DNA from: an uncultured Duganella sp.
GTDB taxonomy: Bacteria > Pseudomonadota > Gammaproteobacteria > Burkholderiales > Burkholderiaceae
Direction: 5' to 3'
Assembly (NCBI GenBank): GCA_946482635.1
Contig: CAMLSG010000183.1
Span: forward strand, 1 to 11,274
Length of the DNA stretch: 11,274 nt
Part shown: piece after piece, positions 1-7,657 of the stretch
Layout: every line of letters starts with the position of its first letter
How positions within the stretch are numbered: position 1 is the first letter of the stretch
Translations under genes and position numbers: made by a program
The notes under the pieces: model-generated
The model's input: only the letters and a program-made list of their open reading frames with translations
Databases searched by the model: none
Told to the model about the DNA's origin: nothing

Positions 1-1075
1 TCACCACCAGCGAGGCGCGCGGCACGCCGGCCATGCCCTTGGAGGTCAGCATCAGCACGGCCATCATGGTGATCTGGGTGCCCAGGTCCATATTGATGCC
101 GTAAGCCTGCGCGATGAAGACCGTCGCGAAGGTGCAGTACATCATCGAGCCATCCAGGTTGAAGGAGTAGCCGATTGGCAGCACGAACGCTGCGATGCGG
201 TTACGCACGCCAAAGCGCTCCAGGCCTTCCAGGGTTTTCGGGAAAGCGGCTTCGGAGGAAGCAGTGGAGAAGGCCAGCAGGGTTGGCTCTTTGACTTCCG
301 AAATCAGCTTCAGCACGCGCTTGCCCAGGAACAGGAAGCCGGCGAAGATCAGGATTGCCCACAGCACGCCGATGGACAGGTAGAACTCGGCCATGAAAAC
401 GCCGTAGGTTTGCAGCACGCCTACGCCGCTCTTGGCGATCGTGCCGGCGACGGCCGCGAACACGGCGAACGGTGCGAACTGCATCACGTAGCCGGTGACC
501 TTCAGCATGATGTGCGCGATGCCGTCGACGGCGTCGATCAGCGGCTCGGCTTTCTTGCCGACGGCAGCCGCCGCGGTGCCGAAGAACAGCGAGAACACCA
601 CGATCTGCAGGATCTCGTTCTTGGCCATGCCGTCGATGATCGACGATGGCACCAGGTGGGTGATGAACTCTTTCAGCGACAGGCTGGAGGTCTGCAGCGA
701 AGCGGCAGCGGCGGCGCCGTCAGCCGGGATGTGGCCCAGCAGCGCATCGCCTGGACGGAACAGGTTCACCATGATCAGGCCCAGTGTCAGCGACAGCACG
801 GACGCGATGAAGAACCAGCCCAGGGTCTTGATACCGACGCGGCCAACCTCCCTGGTGTCGCCCATTTTCGCGATGCCGACCATCAGGGTCGAGAACACCA
901 GCGGCGCAATGATCATCTTGATCAGGCGCAGGAACAGGGTGGTGATGAGGGTCATGTAGTCCGCAAAGCTGGTCGCTTGTGGCGCCGGTTGCGAGACATT
1001 GATGGCGTAGCCGGTGAGGATACCCAACGCCAGGCCGACGAGGATATAAGTGGTCAGGCGGTTTTTGTTGGCCAT
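1..1075 (-). CDS. Dicarboxylate/amino acid:cation symporter, DAACS family (partial, C-terminus outside window)
   Basis: Secondary transporter of the inner membrane that imports an acidic amino acid or C4-dicarboxylate with Na+ or H+. The 358 visible codons read from ATG at 1075-1073. They show the hydrophobic helices of the family, the early LRLIKMIIAPLVFSTL block (residues 49-64), the serine-rich substrate loop TASSEAAFPKTLEG (271-284, re-entrant hairpin 1), the metal/substrate helix FNLDGSMMY (305-313, matching the NxDGT motif), and the hairpin-2 motif SKGMAGVPRAS (345-355). The family is usually about 410-440 residues, so perhaps 60-80 are missing. An AGGA Shine-Dalgarno lies 9 nt before the ATG. 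It is divergent from a glutamate/aspartate ABC importer, so glutamate/aspartate is a plausible substrate. Neighbouring families (GltP, GltT, DctA) cannot be told apart from sequence alone, and I give no symbol. Confidence 0.93.
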   Translation of the reverse strand, partial: MANKNRLTTYILVGLALGILTGYAINVSQPAPQATSFADYMTLITTLFLRLIKMIIAPLVFSTLMVGIAKMGDTREVGRVGIKTLGWFFIASVLSLTLGLIMVNLFRPGDALLGHIPADGAAAAASLQTSSLSLKEFITHLVPSSIIDGMAKNEILQIVVFSLFFGTAAAAVGKKAEPLIDAVDGIAHIMLKVTGYVMQFAPFAVFAAVAGTIAKSGVGVLQTYGVFMAEFYLSIGVLWAILIFAGFLFLGKRVLKLISEVKEPTLLAFSTASSEAAFPKTLEGLERFGVRNRIAAFVLPIGYSFNLDGSMMYCTFATVFIAQAYGINMDLGTQITMMAVLMLTSKGMAGVPRASLVV

Positions 1076-1116
1076 AAGCAAGATTCCTGAAGTAGGGCGG
1101 ATTTGCCGTTAGAATG

Positions 1117-1138
1117 AATAGCTATTTGATGAGCTATT
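1117..1138. repeat. 7-bp inverted repeat AATAGCT-N8-AGCTATT in the divergent intergenic region
   Basis: A perfect AATAGCT (1117-1123) / AGCTATT (1132-1138) inverted repeat has an 8-nt spacer. The second half also forms a direct repeat, AGCTATT at 1120-1126 and 1132-1138, 12 nt apart. The site would lie at about +8 to +29 of the predicted symporter transcript, where a bound repressor or an RNA hairpin could act. It sits between two transport systems of related substrate, so it may be a shared operator. The regulator is unknown and none is encoded in the window. Confidence 0.4.
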
Positions 1139-1151
1139 AAGCAAGTCCCGA

Positions 1152-1181
1152 AGTATCCTTGCGGTTCTAGGCCACTGTCAA
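1152..1181 (-). promoter_or_regulatory. Predicted sigma-70 promoter of the symporter gene
   Basis: On the minus strand there is a perfect -35 TTGACA (1181-1176), an 18-nt spacer and a -10 GATACT (1157-1152, 4 of 6 consensus). The transcript would begin near 1145, giving a leader of about 70 nt before the ATG at 1075. This is the best promoter match in the 137-bp divergent region. No equally good promoter is visible for the rightward ABC operon. This is a motif match only. Confidence 0.5.
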
Positions 1182-1212
1182 GCAAGAATAAAACTACAGA
1201 AACCCGAAAAAG

Positions 1213-1938
<726 letters not shown>

Positions 1939-1974
1939 CAGGGCGGGTCGTCGTCCCCGCCAGCGGAGGACACC

Positions 1975-2871
1975 ATGACCTTTCTGCGCCTGCTTCCCCT
2001 TTTCTTGTTGGCCGCCGCGGCCAGCGCCCAGGAGCCCACCGGGACCCTCGCCAAGATCAAACGCACCGGCCAGGTGGTGTTGGGCGTGCGCGACGGCTCC
2101 ATTCCTTTCTCTTATCTCGATGACAAGCAGCAGTACCAGGGCTATTCGGTAGACCTGTGCCTGAAAGTTGTCGAGCACCTGAAAACGCAGCTCGCCATGC
2201 CGGGGCTGAAAGTGGCCTACAACCCGGTCACCTCCGCCAACCGCATCCCGCTGATGGCCAACGGCACCATCGACCTGGAATGCGGATCCACTACCAATAA
2301 TACGGAGCGCCAGCAGCAGGTGGCGTTCGCGCCGACCATGTTCGTGATTTCCAGCCGCCTGCTGGCCAAGAAGTCGGCCAGCATCCAGACGCTGGATGAC
2401 ATGAAGGGCAGGGTGCTGGTGGCCACCGCCGGCACCACCACGCTGAAGCAGATGACCATCCTGAATAATGAGCGCAAGCTTGGCATGAAAATCCTGATCG
2501 GCAAGGACCACCCTGAGTCCTTCCTGATGCTGGAAACCGGGCGTGCCGAGGCGGAGGCCAATGACGACATCCTGCTGGCGGCGCAGGTGGCGACGTCCAA
2601 GGCGCCGGTTGATTTCGCCGTCAGCAAGGAGGCGATGTCGGTGGAGCCCTATGGCATCATGATGCGCAAGAACGATATGCCGTTCAAGAAGTCGGTCGAT
2701 GAGGCGCTGCGCAAGGTCTACCAGTCCGACGAAATCCAGCGCATCTACAAGAAGTGGTTCATGAGCCCGATCCCGCCGCGCGGCGTGAACCTGAACTTTC
2801 CCATGCCGGCCACGCTGAAGGCGGTGCTGGCCAAGCCGACCGATTCGCCGGATCCCGCTGCCTACAGATAG
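1975..2871 (+). CDS. gltI: Glutamate/aspartate periplasmic substrate-binding protein GltI
   Basis: Exported solute-binding protein of 298 residues (E. coli GltI is about 300). A short signal peptide MTFLRLLPLFLLAAAASA is predicted to be cleaved after residue 18, before Gln-Glu-Pro. The mature part has the type-3 extracellular binding domain: VVLGVRDGSIPFSYLD (34-49), YNPVTSANRIPLMANGTIDLECGSTTN (82-108, the E. coli GltI signature), and a TAGTTTLKQM hinge-side segment (151-160). R39, S87, R90, S105 and H179 sit at a constant offset of 15 from Arg24, Ser72, Arg75, Ser90 and His164, which I recall as ligand contacts in the enterobacterial glutamate/aspartate-binding protein. GGAGGA ends 4 nt before the ATG. 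The gene ends one base before gltJ begins. Substrate specificity is inferred but well supported. Confidence 0.93.
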   Translation: MTFLRLLPLFLLAAAASAQEPTGTLAKIKRTGQVVLGVRDGSIPFSYLDDKQQYQGYSVDLCLKVVEHLKTQLAMPGLKVAYNPVTSANRIPLMANGTIDLECGSTTNNTERQQQVAFAPTMFVISSRLLAKKSASIQTLDDMKGRVLVATAGTTTLKQMTILNNERKLGMKILIGKDHPESFLMLETGRAEAEANDDILLAAQVATSKAPVDFAVSKEAMSVEPYGIMMRKNDMPFKKSVDEALRKVYQSDEIQRIYKKWFMSPIPPRGVNLNFPMPATLKAVLAKPTDSPDPAAYR

Positions 2872-2872
2872 C

Positions 2873-3619
2873 ATGCATTACAACTGGAACTGGCACATCT
2901 TCTGGGAACTGTCCCCGGACGGTGTGCACAGTTATTGGGATACGCTGTGGTCCGGCCTGGCGTGGACGCTGGCGACCTCGCTGGCCGGCTGGGTGATCGC
3001 GCTGGCGCTGGGCGTCGCCGTCGGCACCCTGCGCACAGCGCCCAATCGCTGGCTGCGCCGCTTTGCCATCTGCTGGGTCGAAGTGTTCCGCAATATTCCG
3101 CTGCTGGTGCAGATGTTCCTGTGGTTCTTCGTACTGCCCGAACTGCTGCCGCACGCGGCGGGCGCCTGGCTGAAGTCTTTGCCCAATGCGCCTTTCGTGA
3201 CAGCCGTGCTGTGCCTGGGCTTCTTCACGTCCGCACGGGTTGCGGTGCAGGTGGCGGCCGGCATCAATGCGCTGGCAGGCGGCCAACGCCTGGCGGCGCT
3301 GGCACTGGGACTGTCGCGCGTGCAGGCCTATGAATACGTGCTGCTGCCGCTTGGCTTGCGCATCGTTCTGCCGCCTCTGGCCAGCGAATTCCTCAACATC
3401 ATCAAGAACAGCTCCGTTGCGCTCACCATCGGCTTGATGGAGCTGACTGCCAGCGCCCGCTCGATGCAGGAATTCTCTTTCCAGTTTTTCGAGGCGTTTG
3501 CTGCCGCCACGATGATCTACGTGATAGCCAACATCATCGTCGTCGCCGGCATGACCGTGCTCGAACGGCACCTTGCGCTGCCAGGCACGCTCGGCGGCGA
3601 AGCGCGGAGGGCCGCGTGA
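2873..3619 (+). CDS. gltJ: Glutamate/aspartate ABC importer, permease subunit GltJ
   Basis: Inner-membrane permease of 248 residues (E. coli GltJ is 246). The N-terminal MHYNWNWHIFWE is followed by about five hydrophobic helices, and RNIPLLVQMFLWFF (73-86) is the conserved core of the polar amino acid permease family. The cytoplasmic EAA loop, which docks on the ATPase, is INALAGGQRLAALALGLSRV and the following PLGLRIVLPPL (about 131-168). ATG at 2873 comes one base after the gltI stop, with no clear Shine-Dalgarno, so translation is probably coupled to gltI. Its own TGA overlaps the start of the second permease. It should form a heterodimer with GltK. Confidence 0.92.
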   Translation: MHYNWNWHIFWELSPDGVHSYWDTLWSGLAWTLATSLAGWVIALALGVAVGTLRTAPNRWLRRFAICWVEVFRNIPLLVQMFLWFFVLPELLPHAAGAWLKSLPNAPFVTAVLCLGFFTSARVAVQVAAGINALAGGQRLAALALGLSRVQAYEYVLLPLGLRIVLPPLASEFLNIIKNSSVALTIGLMELTASARSMQEFSFQFFEAFAAATMIYVIANIIVVAGMTVLERHLALPGTLGGEARRAA

Positions 3620-4311
3620 TGTTTTCGAACTTCGACTTCGGCGTGATCGCTAATTCATGGGTCTACCTGTTCCAGGTCGGCATGGTGTTCACGCTCAAGC
3701 TGACGGTGCTGGCCATGCTGGGCGGCGTGGCGCTGGGCACTTTGCTGGCGATGGCGCGCCTGTCGTCGTTGCGCGTGTTGTCGCTGGCTGCGGCGGGCTA
3801 TGTGAACCTGGTCCGCGCCGTGCCGCTGGTGCTGGTGATCTTCTGGTTCTACTTCCTGGTGCCTTACATCGCCGCCTGGCTGATCGGCGCCGCCGAGCCC
3901 GTCAAAGTCGGTACCTTCCTTTCAGCACTGGTCACTTTCACGCTGTTCCAGGCCGCCTACTACTGCGAGATCATGCGCGGCGGCATACAGGCGATTCCGA
4001 GGGGGCAAGTTCAGGCGGCGCTGGCGCTGGGCATGAACTACTGGCAGACCATGTCGAAGATTGTGCTGCCCCAGGCTTTCCGCAATATGCTGCCGGTGCT
4101 GCTGACGCAGACGATCGTCCTGTTCCAGGATGTGTCGCTGGTCTATGTACTTTCCATCCCGGACTTCGTCGGCGCGGCCAGCAAGATCGCCCAGCGCGAC
4201 GGACGATTGGTCGAGATGTACCTGTTTGTGGCGCTGGTGTATTTCATCCTGTGCACACTCTTGTCCTGGTTGGTTCGCAGAATGCAACGGCGGATCGCCA
4301 TCATCCAGTGA
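3619..4311 (+). CDS. gltK: Glutamate/aspartate ABC importer, permease subunit GltK
   Basis: Second inner-membrane permease of the importer, 230 residues, close to the 224 of E. coli GltK. Visible blocks are GMVFTLKLTVLAMLGGVALGT (helix 1), NLVRAVPLVLVIFWFYFLVP (63-82), and the EAA loop EIMRGGIQAIPRGQVQAALALG (117-138) followed by IVLPQAFRNMLPVLL (148-162). I chose the ATG at 3619, which overlaps the gltJ stop in TGATG and lies 8 nt after GGAGG (3606-3610). A GTG at 3616 in the same frame would add one residue and cannot be excluded. The overlap implies tight coupling with gltJ. It is the last gene of the importer operon, and an extended palindrome starts 10 nt after its stop. Confidence 0.92.
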   Translation: MFSNFDFGVIANSWVYLFQVGMVFTLKLTVLAMLGGVALGTLLAMARLSSLRVLSLAAAGYVNLVRAVPLVLVIFWFYFLVPYIAAWLIGAAEPVKVGTFLSALVTFTLFQAAYYCEIMRGGIQAIPRGQVQAALALGMNYWQTMSKIVLPQAFRNMLPVLLTQTIVLFQDVSLVYVLSIPDFVGAASKIAQRDGRLVEMYLFVALVYFILCTLLSWLVRRMQRRIAIIQ

Positions 4312-4321
4312 CGTGCGCGGT

Positions 4322-4426
4322 CTGTCTGTGGCAGGTGCTGAAAGCCCTGATTTTGGTGCTGAAAACTGCTGAAAATGGCTTGCCCAGCACGCTTGAATCG
4401 GCAATTTCAGCACTTCCCACAGACAG
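4322..4426. repeat. 105-bp nested imperfect palindrome (long hairpin or MITE-like element)
   Basis: The 22-bp ends 4322-4343 and 4405-4426 are inverted repeats matching at 20 of 22 positions, starting CTGTCTGTGG and ending CCACAGACAG. Inside, CTGATTT (4347-4353) can pair with GAATCGG (4395-4401) using wobbles, and GTGCTG (4356-4361) pairs perfectly with CAGCAC (4385-4390). TGCTGAAA occurs three times on the plus strand (4336, 4357, 4368) and inverted once as TTTCAGCA (4405). GGT lies immediately outside both ends (4319-4321, 4427-4429), which could be a 3-bp target duplication or chance. There is no coding potential. No T-run follows, so a classic intrinsic terminator is unlikely. Confidence 0.7.
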
Positions 4427-4442
4427 GGTGCACAGGCGAACC

Positions 4443-4470
4443 CGAAAGCCTTGCCGGGCTTGGCCTTTCG
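4443..4470. other. Small stem-loop between the palindrome and the amidohydrolase gene
   Basis: CGAAAG (4443-4448) pairs with CTTTCG (4465-4470). The stem continues as CC/GG with one bulged C, around an 11-nt loop. No T-run follows. It may help end the importer transcript or be incidental in GC-rich DNA. The rest of 4427-4552 also holds two similar short words, GGTGTACC (4493-4500) and GGTGTGTACC (4534-4543), and no convincing promoter. Confidence 0.3.
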
Positions 4471-4552
4471 CAATGTTTCGGCATGTAGCGGAGGTGTACC
4501 GCTTTGTTTTCGCGTCTGGTGTGTGCGCAACCCGGTGTGTACCATGTGGTGC

Positions 4553-6007
4553 ATGAAGACGACTAAACTTTCGGTTGGCGCCTTGCTGGTGCTGGGGACG
4601 TTCGGTAGCGCGCAAGCTGCGGGACGTGTGGTGGCAGACGTGGCGCTGACGCAGGCGACGATTGTCGATGTCGCATCCGGAAAACTGGTGCAAGGCAAGG
4701 CCGTGCTGCTGAAGGGAGGCGACATCATCGCCGTTGTCGACAACGCAAAGTTGAAAGACTATTCACCTAAGCGCACCGTCGAGCTGCCAGGCAAGTACCT
4801 GATGCCCGGCCTGTGGGACACCCATGTGCACTTCGGCGGCGGTCCCGCCCTGGTCGAAGAGAACAAGCAACTGCTCGGCCTTTACCTCGCGCACGGCATC
4901 ACGACTGTGCGCGATTGCGCCGGCGACCTGTCCGACACGGTGCTTGACTGGCGTGACATGATCAACCAGGGCAAGCTGGTGGGCCCGACCATCCTCGCTT
5001 CCGGGCCGAAGCTGGAAGGCTACAAGCCGCTGTGGAAAGGCACCATTGAAGTCGGCACGCCGGAAGAAGTCAGCAAGGCGCTGGACTACCTGCAGTCGCG
5101 CAGCGTGGATTTCGTGAAGATCACCGAGAACACCATGAAGCCGGAGATTTTCCTGGAAGCGGTGCGCCAGGCCAGGGCGCGCGGCATGCAGACTTCCGGC
5201 CACCTGCCCGTGCAACTGACGCTGGACCAGGTCATGCAGGCAGGCCTGGGCAGCGTCGAACACCAGTCCTATGCCTTGCGCGGCGCTACCCCGCGTGAAG
5301 CGGAACTGACCGCCCAGGTGGCGGAGGGCAAGCTCACCGGCCGCGAGGCGATGCGGGCCAGCCTGGAAAGCTTTGACGAGGCGACCGCGCGCGCCACCTT
5401 CCGCCGCATGGCGGCAGCCGGCATGTCGATCACCCCAACCCTGGTGGGCTCGCAAGTTACCGCCTACCTGGACCAGGACGACCACGCCAACGATCCCTAC
5501 CTGAAATACATCGGCAAGGGCCTGCGCAAGACTTACGAATGGCGCGTGCAACGGGCGGCCAAGGACGATGCGGCTGCCATCGCCTACCGCCATGCCTCCT
5601 ATGAGAAGGCGGCTTCGCTGCTGCCGCTATTGCAGCAGGAAGGCGTCAACATCATCGCCGGCACCGATGCCGGCTTCCTGAACTCCTTCGATTATCCTGG
5701 CCAGGGTTTGCACGACGAACTGGGAATCTTCGTCAAGTACGGCCTGACGCCGCAGCAGGCGCTGCAAGCGTCGGTCATCAACGGTCCGCGCTTCCTCGGC
5801 AAGCAGGAGCGCTACGGTGCCGTCGCCAAAGGCAAGGCTGCCGACCTGCTGGTGCTGGACGCCAATCCGCTGCAGGACATCGCCAACACCCGCAAGGTGC
5901 GCATGGTGGTCAGCCACGGCAAGGTGTTCGACCGCAGCCAGCTGGACGCAATGCTGGAAGCCGCGCGCCGCTATGCGGAAGAACATCCGGCGCCGCCTGG
6001 CGCTTAA
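4553..6007 (+). CDS. Exported metal-dependent amidohydrolase (imidazolonepropionase-like / prolidase-like)
   Basis: Amidohydrolase-superfamily enzyme of 484 residues with a signal peptide (KTTK, hydrophobic LSVGALLVLGTFG, cleavage near AQA at 20-22), so it probably acts in the periplasm. Metal and catalytic residues are visible: HVH in WDTHVHFGGG (H91, H93), K189 in VDFVKIT (possible carboxylated bridging lysine), H217 in TSGHLPV, H237 in VEHQSY, and D372 in AGTDAGF. The C-terminal GAVAKGKAADLLVLDANPLQDI (422-443) completes the small beta-sandwich domain. Relatives include Xaa-Arg and Xaa-Pro dipeptidases and N-acyl amino acid hydrolases, but the substrate cannot be read from sequence. I chose ATG 4553 because it gives a standard signal peptide; ATG 4544 adds MWC. 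Neither has a clear Shine-Dalgarno. Lying after a glutamate/aspartate importer, it might release amino acids for uptake, which is speculation. Confidence 0.87.
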   Translation: MKTTKLSVGALLVLGTFGSAQAAGRVVADVALTQATIVDVASGKLVQGKAVLLKGGDIIAVVDNAKLKDYSPKRTVELPGKYLMPGLWDTHVHFGGGPALVEENKQLLGLYLAHGITTVRDCAGDLSDTVLDWRDMINQGKLVGPTILASGPKLEGYKPLWKGTIEVGTPEEVSKALDYLQSRSVDFVKITENTMKPEIFLEAVRQARARGMQTSGHLPVQLTLDQVMQAGLGSVEHQSYALRGATPREAELTAQVAEGKLTGREAMRASLESFDEATARATFRRMAAAGMSITPTLVGSQVTAYLDQDDHANDPYLKYIGKGLRKTYEWRVQRAAKDDAAAIAYRHASYEKAASLLPLLQQEGVNIIAGTDAGFLNSFDYPGQGLHDELGIFVKYGLTPQQALQASVINGPRFLGKQERYGAVAKGKAADLLVLDANPLQDIANTRKVRMVVSHGKVFDRSQLDAMLEAARRYAEEHPAPPGA

Positions 6008-6489
6008 GCTGCGCCGCGCCGGGCTTTCTCGATCCTGGCGATGTCGATCTTCTTCATGTCCATCATCGCATCGAAAGCCCGTTTGGCTGCCGCGCGGTCA
6101 GGATCGGAAATCGCCTCCATCAGGACGCGCGGCGTGATCTGCCAGGACAGGCCCCAGCGGTCCTTGCACCAGCCGCATTCGCTCTCCTGGCCGCCGTTGC
6201 TGACGATGGCGTTCCATAAGCGGTCGGTTTCCGCCTGGTCGTCGGTCGCGATCTGGAATGAGAACGCTTCGCTGTGCTTGAAAAGGGGGCCGCCGTTCAG
6301 GCCGATGCAGGGGATGCCGGCGACTGTGAATTCGACCACGAGGACATCGCCCAGCTTGCCGTCGGGGTAATCCCCTGGCGCGCGGTTGATTGCGCCGACT
6401 GAGCTGTCGGGGAAGGTTTTTGCGTAGAAGGTGGCGGCTTCCAGCGCGTCGCCGTCATACCAAAGACAGACTGTGTTCTTGCTAGCCAT
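6004..6489 (-). CDS. VOC-superfamily protein, PhnB-like (3-demethylubiquinone methyltransferase-type domain)
   Basis: A 161-residue cytoplasmic protein of the glyoxalase/bleomycin-resistance fold. It starts KNTVCLWYDGDALEAATFYAKTFPDS (4-29) and has LVVEFTVAGIPCIGLNGGP (50-68), AFSFQI (75-80), and the typical CGWCKDRWGLSWQITPRVL (105-123), all usual in the PhnB-like/3-dmu-9_3-mt family. Despite the family name, members are not shown to be methyltransferases and the role is unknown. The start at 6489 follows a strong GAGGAGG (6502-6496, minus strand) with a 6-nt spacer; the longer upstream reading frame to 6582 has no family match. Its TAA overlaps the stop of the convergent amidohydrolase by 4 bases. 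It is divergent from pyrC. Confidence 0.87.
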   Translation of the reverse strand: MASKNTVCLWYDGDALEAATFYAKTFPDSSVGAINRAPGDYPDGKLGDVLVVEFTVAGIPCIGLNGGPLFKHSEAFSFQIATDDQAETDRLWNAIVSNGGQESECGWCKDRWGLSWQITPRVLMEAISDPDRAAAKRAFDAMMDMKKIDIARIEKARRGAA

Positions 6490-6562
6490 CGCTTGCCTCC
6501 TCAATGGATTGCGGGGGAAGCGCCAATATCGCACATTCTCGCGGCCCATGCGGTACAGCAGG

Positions 6563-6568
6563 TAAAAT
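6563..6568 (+). promoter_or_regulatory. Possible -10 element for pyrC
   Basis: TAAAAT (5 of 6 consensus) lies 31 nt before the pyrC ATG in the 110-bp divergent region. No good -35 is found at the right spacing (the hexamer 17 nt upstream is CGCGGC), so this is a weak call. Nothing else clear is seen in 6490-6599. Confidence 0.25.
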
Positions 6569-6599
6569 GGCGGGATTCGCATATTGAAAGCCAGCAGCC

Positions 6600-7649
6600 A
6601 TGAGTGACTTCGAGATCCCGCACAGCATCACCATTACCCGCCCAGACGACTGGCACCTTCACCTGCGTGACGGCGCTACCATGGCCAGCGTCCTGCCGGA
6701 CACCGCGCGCCAGTTCGGCCGCGCGATCGTGATGCCAAATTTAAAACCTCCTGTCACCACCGTGGCGCAGGCCGCCGCCTACCGCGACCGCATCCTGGCA
6801 GCCCTGCCGCAAGGCATGGACTTCGAGCCGCTGATGACGCTCTACCTGACCGACAACACCGCGCCGGACGAAATCATCCGCGCCGCGGATAGCGGCTTCG
6901 TGCATGCCGTCAAGCTGTACCCGGCCGGCGCCACCACCAATTCCGACGCCGGCGTGACCGACCTGGCCAAGTGCTACAAAGTGCTGGAAACCATGCAGGA
7001 AGTCGGCATGCCATTCCTGGTGCACGGCGAAGTGACCGACCAGGACATCGACCTGTTCGACCGTGAAGCGGTCTTCATCGAACGCGTGATGCGCCCGCTG
7101 CGCAAGGACCTGCCGGCGCTGAACATCGTGTTCGAGCACATCACCACCAAGGACGCAGCGCAATACGTGGCGGAGGCGGAAGGCCCGATCGCTGCCACCA
7201 TCACTGCCCACCACCTGCTGTACAACCGCAACGAGATCTTCAAGGGCGGCATTCGCCCGCACTACTACTGCCTGCCGGTACTGAAGCGCGAAGAACACCG
7301 CCTGGCGCTGGTGACTGCCGCGACCAGCGGCGACGAGCGTTTCTTCCTCGGCACCGACTCCGCGCCGCACGCGCAGGGCGCCAAGGAAGCGGCCTGCGGC
7401 TGCGCCGGCTGCTACACCGCGCTGCACGCGATGGAGCTGTACACCGAAGCCTTCGCCCGCGCCGGTGCGCTGGACAAGCTGGAAGCCTTCGCTTCGCTCA
7501 ACGGCCCGGCCTTCTACGGCCTGGAGCCGAACAAGGGCACCATTACCCTCAAGCGCGAGCAGTGGACCCTGCCGGCCGACCTGCCGTTCGGCGATTCCAA
7601 GCTGATCCCGCTGAACGCCGGCGAAACGATCAACTGGAAAATGGCCTAA
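6600..7649 (+). CDS. pyrC: Dihydroorotase PyrC
   Basis: Zinc enzyme that cyclises N-carbamoyl-L-aspartate to dihydroorotate, the third step of pyrimidine synthesis. The 349 residues match the E. coli-type (class II) enzyme (348). The metal site is intact: H19 and H21 in [10 protein letters not shown], the carboxylated lysine K105 in [17 protein letters not shown]142 in FLVHGEV, H180 in FEHITT, and D253 in [10 protein letters not shown]. Each is offset by three from the E. coli residues 16, 18, 102, 139, 177 and 250. [20 protein letters not shown] (262-281) and LNGPAFYGL (300-308) are further PyrC signatures. The first ATG gives a family-like N-terminus; only a weak GAAAG lies upstream. It leads a three-gene unit, with the DUF3025 gene 8 nt downstream. 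Confidence 0.97.
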   Translation: MSDFEIPHSITITRPDDWHLHLRDGATMASVLPDTARQFGRAIVMPNLKPPVTTVAQAAAYRDRILAALPQGMDFEPLMTLYLTDNTAPDEIIRAADSGFVHAVKLYPAGATTNSDAGVTDLAKCYKVLETMQEVGMPFLVHGEVTDQDIDLFDREAVFIERVMRPLRKDLPALNIVFEHITTKDAAQYVAEAEGPIAATITAHHLLYNRNEIFKGGIRPHYYCLPVLKREEHRLALVTAATSGDERFFLGTDSAPHAQGAKEAACGCAGCYTALHAMELYTEAFARAGALDKLEAFASLNGPAFYGLEPNKGTITLKREQWTLPADLPFGDSKLIPLNAGETINWKMA

Positions 7650-7657
7650 GGGACTAC

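Noticed and set aside
410..1090. Plus-strand frames over the symporter gene
   Set aside because: The minus strand here gives an unbroken DAACS symporter with family motifs; the plus frames are low-complexity His/Gln/Asp-rich shadows.
4322..4426. Classic intrinsic terminator for the importer operon
   Set aside because: The hairpin is long and interrupted, and no T-run follows either it or the stem-loop at 4443-4470.
6490..6582. N-terminal extension of the VOC protein to an upstream ATG at 6582
   Set aside because: The strong GAGGAGG 6 nt before 6489 and the family-like N-terminus from there make the extension unlikely; it would also reach almost to the pyrC start.
7562..7657. N-terminal extension of the DUF3025 protein to GTG 7562
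   Set aside because: It would overlap the pyrC C-terminus by 88 nt, and the added residues are pyrC shadow sequence; the Shine-Dalgarno fits GTG 7658.
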